Below, one piece after another: positions 63,723 through 64,000 of a stretch of DNA of 64,000 bases. How positions within the stretch are numbered: position 1 is the first letter of the stretch; the number at the start of each line of letters is the position of its first letter. Origin of the DNA: Tillus elongatus (lineage: Eukaryota > Arthropoda > Insecta > Coleoptera > Cleridae); NCBI GenBank assembly GCA_964006375.1, contig OZ023269.1, positions 125,654,223 to 125,718,222 on the forward strand, read 5' to 3'. Both the position numbers and the translations under genes were made by a program. The notes below the pieces were generated by a model. It made no database searches. It saw only the letters and a program-made list of their open reading frames with translations, and had not been told where the DNA came from.

Positions 63723-64000
63723 GATTCCCAGCCCTAGTTTGGTGCACCAAAAACTTTTAAAGATAATGTGTTGCCAACGTATGCGAACGTTATTAAATAT
63801 TATTTGTTTATTCTAGAAATACTTGTAGAAATAAATAAGCAAGAACCTAGTTTGGCTGTAGTGTGTTCGCCACTAATAAGAGACTTAAAAACTTTATGGG
63901 AAAAACGTTCAATTTATGTTGTGTCGGACCAGCAGATACTACACAAAATAAGAGAATACCACAATAAGTATCGCGATATAATAAACTTTTAAAGATAATG

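Larger units (their letters stand above)
62738..63736. mobile_element. hAT-like non-autonomous element, 999 bp
   Basis: Terminal inverted repeats TAGGGCTGGGAAT (62738-62750) and ATTCCCAGCCCTA (63724-63736) are flanked by the 8-bp duplication GTTTGGTG (62730-62737, 63737-63744). An 8-bp duplication is the hallmark of hAT transposons. Both ends carry subterminal arrays of TTCGAATATTCG words. The centre (62940-63500) has no transposase, so mobilisation would need help in trans. Confidence 0.85.
62695..63992 (+). pseudogene. 96-codon frame of unknown function, split by hAT-like element
   Basis: The left part is 62695-62737 (ATG CCT CGC; 43 nt). The right part is 63745-63992, ending KYRDIINF and TAA. 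If the insertion 62738-63736 and one copy of its 8-bp duplication are left out, the two parts read as one open frame of 97 codons including the stop. That is unlikely by chance for 291 nt this AT-rich. Visible words: PRTRLESVCPVFG, then TYANVIKYYLFILEILVEIN and SPLIRDLKTLWEKRSIYVVS. No domain is recognised. Small proteins of this general look occur in many copies in insect genomes and may belong to transposons (uncertain memory). As it stands the frame is interrupted. Confidence 0.6.

Overview
The window reads as AT-rich, repeat-dominated nuclear DNA of an arthropod, most likely an insect. The evidence is the kind of elements present: jockey-like LINEs, an R1-type LINE 3' end with a CCTAA tail, mariner-type transposons, Penelope-like elements, a BEL/Pao relic and tRNA-headed short repeats. 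Very long TA and TTA microsatellites are everywhere. I found no intact host gene that I can name. The species cannot be read from the sequence.

The background fabric is one modular repeat family, called here the TA-core family. A unit has an L-arm, a perfect TA array and an R-arm. The L-arm begins with a hairpin whose stem is about TAGTGAATTTTC / GAAAATTCACTA. The R-arm is made of one to three copies of a module of roughly 110-130 bp. Distal to the R-arm lies either a tRNA-like stretch with A-box and B-box sequences or a conserved terminus, AGTCTGGACGCAGCAAGTGC. A related composite, called here type B, always carries a 310-bp element with inverted ends plus a second, diverged L-arm. These units account for most of 5-11 kb, 13.6-28 kb, 33.8-35.6 kb, 37.2-38.9 kb, 40.1-40.4 kb, 52.5-54.7 kb and 60-61.7 kb, in both orientations. 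The hairpin, the CTRR-like end and the microsatellite core recall non-autonomous Helitron/Helentron elements, but that assignment is inference.

Other mobile elements are layered on this fabric. From left to right: a tRNA-headed SINE (1.0-1.3 kb); jockey-like copy A (1.8-4.6 kb); a 376-bp foldback (8.4-8.8 kb); two fragments of a REL-endonuclease LINE separated and bounded by TTA arrays (11.1-12.7 kb); mariner-1, with 341-bp inverted repeats, inside a TA array (22.7-24.8 kb); a 5'-truncated R1-like LINE inside an L-arm (28.7-29.6 kb); jockey copy B, with a TA array grown inside its coding region (30.1-33.2 kb); a mariner-3 remnant (41.7-42.3 kb); mariner-2 carrying a Penelope-like element (45.6-49.7 kb); a second Penelope-like element carrying jockey copy C (49.9-51.3 kb); a BEL/Pao relic (55.6-57.6 kb); a third Penelope-like remnant and a mariner-type MITE in one TA-core unit (60.0-61.7 kb); and an hAT-like element that cleanly splits a 96-codon reading frame (62.7-64.0 kb).

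The most informative signals are these. Hammerhead-ribozyme-like motifs lie at the 3' ends of both Penelope-like elements. The nesting order can be read from target-site duplications. TA arrays have served as landing sites for TA-targeting transposons. A 59-nt GT-AG segment interrupts the mariner-2 transposase. Removing the hAT-like insertion plus one 8-bp duplication restores an open frame.
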